Shown here: positions 61,103 through 64,000 of the stretch, piece after piece | Position numbering within the stretch: the first letter of the stretch is position 1 | Layout: every line of letters begins with the position of its first letter | Assembly: GCF_010726245.1 (NCBI RefSeq) | Contig: NZ_AP022561.1 | Coordinates: forward strand, 1 to 64,000 | Length of the DNA: 64,000 nucleotides | Direction of reading: 5' to 3' | Source of the DNA: Mycolicibacterium aichiense | Lineage (GTDB): Bacteria; Actinomycetota; Actinomycetes; Mycobacteriales; Mycobacteriaceae | The notes under the pieces: model-generated | Told to the model about the DNA's origin: nothing | Database searches by the model: none | Seen by the model: only the letters and a program-made list of their open reading frames with translations | Made by a program: the position numbers and the translations under genes

Positions 61103-64000
61103 AGCTTGCGACCCGATTGGCGATCGTGTGCGGATGCGCGCTGCTCGCCGTCATCCTGGCGAACGCGCTCTACACCATTCAATTGCGGCGAATCACCGAT
61201 CTGTACGAGGAGCGCGCCCAAGCGCGCAATGGCCAGGTTGCCGCGCTCGACGTTCAACGCGATCTGAAGGGCTTGCTCGTCACACGCGACAGGTTGCTGC
61301 TCTCCAACGACCCGGCTCGCCGCTCAGAACTCAGCGGCGAGCTCGACAACCTCGGGCAAGTCGTCGACACCGAGCTTCGGGCGGCCGCGGAGACCAATGA
61401 CAACAGCACCATCCGCGTGCTGTCCCAACAAGCATTGTCAACGTGGACGACGTTGCGGCCCGAGCTCCAGAGCGCCCAAAGTGGCTCAACGCCAGGGCTT
61501 TCTGGCCGCGGCATCGAAGGTCAGGTCGCTGTCCTGGAGAGTCAGCTGAGCAACGTCGAGCAGGAAGCCGTGAAGGCCGTCGACAATGCCAACACCAAGG
61601 CGGCCAAGGCAGTCAACTTCGCCAAGACCATGCTGTGGATCTTCGCCAGCGCCATCGTTCTGGTGCTGGGCGTCCTGCTGTACTTCACCAGTCGCAACAT
61701 CCACCGCACCGTGACACGGGCTGCCGAACAGAACGAGCGAGCCAGGCGCGCCAAGGAGATCCAGGCGAGTCTGATGACCGAGGTGCAGACCGCTGCGGAC
61801 CTGGCAGCCGCGGCGTCGATCATCGTATCGCGCACCGCTCAGGCACTCGACGCCAAGCACGGTGCCCTATACCTGCGCCAGGCAGACGACCCCGACCGGT
61901 TCGCTCTGGTCGCGTCGTATGCCTTCCACCGGCGCAAGGACCTGCCGTACTCCTTCGGGTTCGGAGATGGTCTGGTCGGCCAGTGCGCCCTGGAAGGTAA
62001 TCGGATCGAAGTGATTGGCGCACCAGGCGATTACGTCGAGATCGTCTCGGGGCTGGGCAAGATGGAGCCGGTCTCGCTCATCTTGATCCCGATCAAGTCC
62101 GAGTCCGAGGTCCATGGCGTTCTCGAGCTTGCCGGTTTGCGGCAGTTCTCCGACGACGATGTCGAACTCGCGGAGAACATCGCGCTGGGCGCAGGCGTCG
62201 CCCTTAACGCAATCGAATCGGCGCAGAAGACCAGCGAGTTGTTGCGGCTGTCGCAAGCGCAGACCGAGGAATTGCAAGCCCAGGAAGAAGAGCTGCGGAC
62301 GGCGAACGAGCAGCTGACTCAACGCGAGGACCAGCTGTCGGCGCAAAATGCCGAACTGGAGGAGACGACCGAGGAACTGCGCTCTCAGCAGGAGGAGCTC
62401 AAGGCGAGCTCGGAACGACTGGAGACCCAGGCACAGTCTCTGGAGGCCAAGAACGACGAGCTGCATCGGCTCAGCCAGACGCTGGAGGCCAAGGCAGAGG
62501 AACTGGCTGTGTCGTCGCGGTACAAGTCGGAGTTCCTGGCGAACATGTCGCATGAACTCCGCACACCGCTGAACAGCATTTTGATCCTCGCCGGTCTCCT
62601 GGCTGATTCCGATGATCCGCTCAACGATAAACAGCAGGAATTCGCCGAGACGATTCAACAGTCCGGCAAGGATCTGTTGAATCTCATCGACGAGGTTCTC
62701 GACCTCGCGAAGGTCGAATCCGGATCCTTGCGCCTGGAGCGCGAAGTGATCGTGGTGAGCGATCTCGTCGCCTTCCTCGAACGCACGTTCCGGCCGATAG
62801 CGGAGAACAAGGGCGTGGACTTCCGGGTCGTGGTGAGTGCCTCTGCCCCAGAACAACTCACCAGTGACTACACGCGGGTCAAGCAGATCGCCAAGAATCT
62901 CATCGCCAATGCGATCAAGTTCACCGACGAGGGATCGGTGACGGTGAGTTTGTCGGCGGCAGGTGACAAGGAAGGCTGCCCGGGTACGGGTTATCTCGCG
63001 CTGGCCGTCACCGACACCGGGATCGGCATCGACGAGAACGATCATCACCTGATCTTCGAGTCCTTTCAGCAGGCGGCCCGGGGTACCAACCGGCAGTACG
63101 GCGGCACCGGCCTCGGACTGGCGATCAGCCGGGAATTGGCCCGCAACCTCGGCGGCGAGATCACGCTCCGCAGCACGCTCGGCGAGGGCTCTACGTTCAC
63201 CTGCCACCTGCCCGTCGCGAGCCCGCAAGGGACCGAGTTGGCGCCCCCTGCCACGATGGGCTCCGCCCGGACGCCGAACATACGGCCGGCCGAGCCGGCC
63301 CCACCACAAGCGGCTGGTAACGGAGCAGGGCGGGGCGTTGAGGGAACATCGTCGCCGCAACTCGACGGCGCGTTCGCGCGCATCGACGCGGTGGATATTT
63401 CCGATATCGACTGGCCGCGTGGAACACAGCCCGTCCTGTTGGTGGTCGAGGACGACGCCACATTCGCGGGTCTGTTGGTCGAACTGGCCACCGAAGCAGG
63501 CTTCGACGCGGTTGTCACCGCCAGTGGACGAACCGCTCTGGCACTGGCCAAGGAACGCCAGCCGGCCGCGATCACCCTGGATATCGGCTTGCCGGACATG
63601 GCAGGCTGGGTGGTCCTCGATGTCCTCAAGCATGATCTCGCCACGCGCCACATCCCGGTCAACGTGATCTCGGGCTCCAATGACGACGGCCGGGGTAGGC
63701 GGATGGGCGCCATTCACACGTTGAACAAGCCCGCCGAAATCGCCGACCTACGTTCAATGTTCGGCGCCGTTGCCGAATTCCTGAAGCCGGGACCGCGACA
63801 TGTGCTCGTTGCCGAGGACGACGCCAGTCAGCGTCAGGTCGTCAAGCACATGATCGAGAGCGACGACATTGCTATCACCTGCGTGGGAACCGGTCAGCAG
63901 GTGCTGGCCGAACTGGCCGGGCCGACGTCCTACGATTGCCTGGTCCTTGATCTCGGACTACCCGACATGGACGGCATCGACCTCATCGAGCGGGTCAAGG
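61099..64000 (+). CDS. Hybrid sensor histidine kinase with two receivers (partial at right edge)
   Basis: At least 967 residues, open at the window end. Membrane helix (ALLAVILANALYTIQL), an external CHASE3-like helical region (about 30-170) with RDLKGLLVTRDRLLLSND, a second helix (AKTMLWIFASAIVLVLGVLL), a GAF domain (about 225-370), a long coiled coil with repeated EELRTANEQLTQRE-like heptads (about 380-465), HisKA with phospho-His485 in NMSHELRTPLNS, HATPase_c with NLIANAIKFT, DTGIGID and GTGLGLAIS, then receiver 1 with Asp828 (LDIGLPD) and the start of receiver 2 with Asp951 (LDLGLPDMDG). The start overlaps the c-di-GMP protein stop. ATG 61099 is close to the only plausible start. Confidence 0.92.
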   Translation, partial: MKLATRLAIVCGCALLAVILANALYTIQLRRITDLYEERAQARNGQVAALDVQRDLKGLLVTRDRLLLSNDPARRSELSGELDNLGQVVDTELRAAAETNDNSTIRVLSQQALSTWTTLRPELQSAQSGSTPGLSGRGIEGQVAVLESQLSNVEQEAVKAVDNANTKAAKAVNFAKTMLWIFASAIVLVLGVLLYFTSRNIHRTVTRAAEQNERARRAKEIQASLMTEVQTAADLAAAASIIVSRTAQALDAKHGALYLRQADDPDRFALVASYAFHRRKDLPYSFGFGDGLVGQCALEGNRIEVIGAPGDYVEIVSGLGKMEPVSLILIPIKSESEVHGVLELAGLRQFSDDDVELAENIALGAGVALNAIESAQKTSELLRLSQAQTEELQAQEEELRTANEQLTQREDQLSAQNAELEETTEELRSQQEELKASSERLETQAQSLEAKNDELHRLSQTLEAKAEELAVSSRYKSEFLANMSHELRTPLNSILILAGLLADSDDPLNDKQQEFAETIQQSGKDLLNLIDEVLDLAKVESGSLRLEREVIVVSDLVAFLERTFRPIAENKGVDFRVVVSASAPEQLTSDYTRVKQIAKNLIANAIKFTDEGSVTVSLSAAGDKEGCPGTGYLALAVTDTGIGIDENDHHLIFESFQQAARGTNRQYGGTGLGLAISRELARNLGGEITLRSTLGEGSTFTCHLPVASPQGTELAPPATMGSARTPNIRPAEPAPPQAAGNGAGRGVEGTSSPQLDGAFARIDAVDISDIDWPRGTQPVLLVVEDDATFAGLLVELATEAGFDAVVTASGRTALALAKERQPAAITLDIGLPDMAGWVVLDVLKHDLATRHIPVNVISGSNDDGRGRRMGAIHTLNKPAEIADLRSMFGAVAEFLKPGPRHVLVAEDDASQRQVVKHMIESDDIAITCVGTGQQVLAELAGPTSYDCLVLDLGLPDMDGIDLIERVK

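Noticed and set aside
61867..63717. Long leftward open frame of 616 codons
   Set aside because: It is antisense to the hybrid histidine kinase, whose conserved motifs are intact; the leftward translation is low-complexity and Arg/Gly/Leu-rich as expected for a high-GC shadow.
1..64000. CRISPR arrays, transposases, tRNA or rRNA genes, phage genes
   Set aside because: Scanning found no regular repeats, no DDE or tyrosine recombinase proteins, no cloverleaf-like sequences and no structural phage proteins.

Overview
The window is high-GC DNA from a fast-growing mycobacterium (Mycobacterium/Mycolicibacterium type). The evidence is an MmpS/MmpL pair, a TopoN/TopoM atypical type II topoisomerase pair, several F420-type luciferase-like oxidoreductases, a DUF3159 membrane protein, an MpaB-type oxygenase, many TetR regulators and frequent GTG starts with 4-base stop/start overlaps. 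I found no rRNA, tRNA, CRISPR array, insertion sequence or phage gene.

Region 1 (1-15.2 kb) holds a universal stress protein, a secreted coiled-coil protein, a CIA30-like lipoprotein, a DUF4174 protein, a TetR-controlled metallo-beta-lactamase-fold/hydrolase/DUF3159 operon, a lycopene cyclase, an MpaB-like oxygenase, hydrolases, a second TetR, a luciferase-like oxidoreductase and a rifampicin-phosphotransferase-like enzyme. Most of these genes are split by frameshifts while the protein sequence on each side remains well conserved. From 15.2 kb to the end I see no frameshift. This contrast suggests poor sequence or assembly near one contig end, although recent gene decay cannot be excluded.

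Region 2 (15.2-29.1 kb) contains tspO, a glycerol operon read leftwards (glpF, glpK, glpD), a divergent IclR regulator coupled to a second glycerol kinase with a perfect 8-1-8 palindrome between the two units, the topoN-topoM pair, an OhrR-like MarR regulator with a DoxX-like membrane protein, and an FAD amine-oxidase-like protein.

Region 3 (29.4-39.7 kb) is a compact, translationally coupled biosynthetic unit. It encodes a flavin halogenase-like protein, a single-module type I polyketide synthase (KS-AT-DH-KR-ACP, no thioesterase), a DrrA/DrrB-like ABC exporter and a CPA2 cation/proton antiporter. It is the best candidate here for an undescribed natural-product system.

Region 4 (39.8-49.5 kb) contains a phospholipase D family protein, a guanidine-III riboswitch in front of two SMR guanidinium exporter genes, an acyltransferase, a hydrolase/small protein/hemerythrin operon, a molybdopterin oxidoreductase coupled to a membrane protein, a TetR regulator and a luciferase-like oxidoreductase.

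Region 5 (49.5-64 kb) contains mmpS-mmpL, a small membrane protein, a GAF-EAL-PAS-GGDEF cyclic-di-GMP protein, a universal stress protein, an APC permease, and a REC-PAS-GGDEF-EAL protein coupled to a large hybrid histidine kinase that runs off the right edge.
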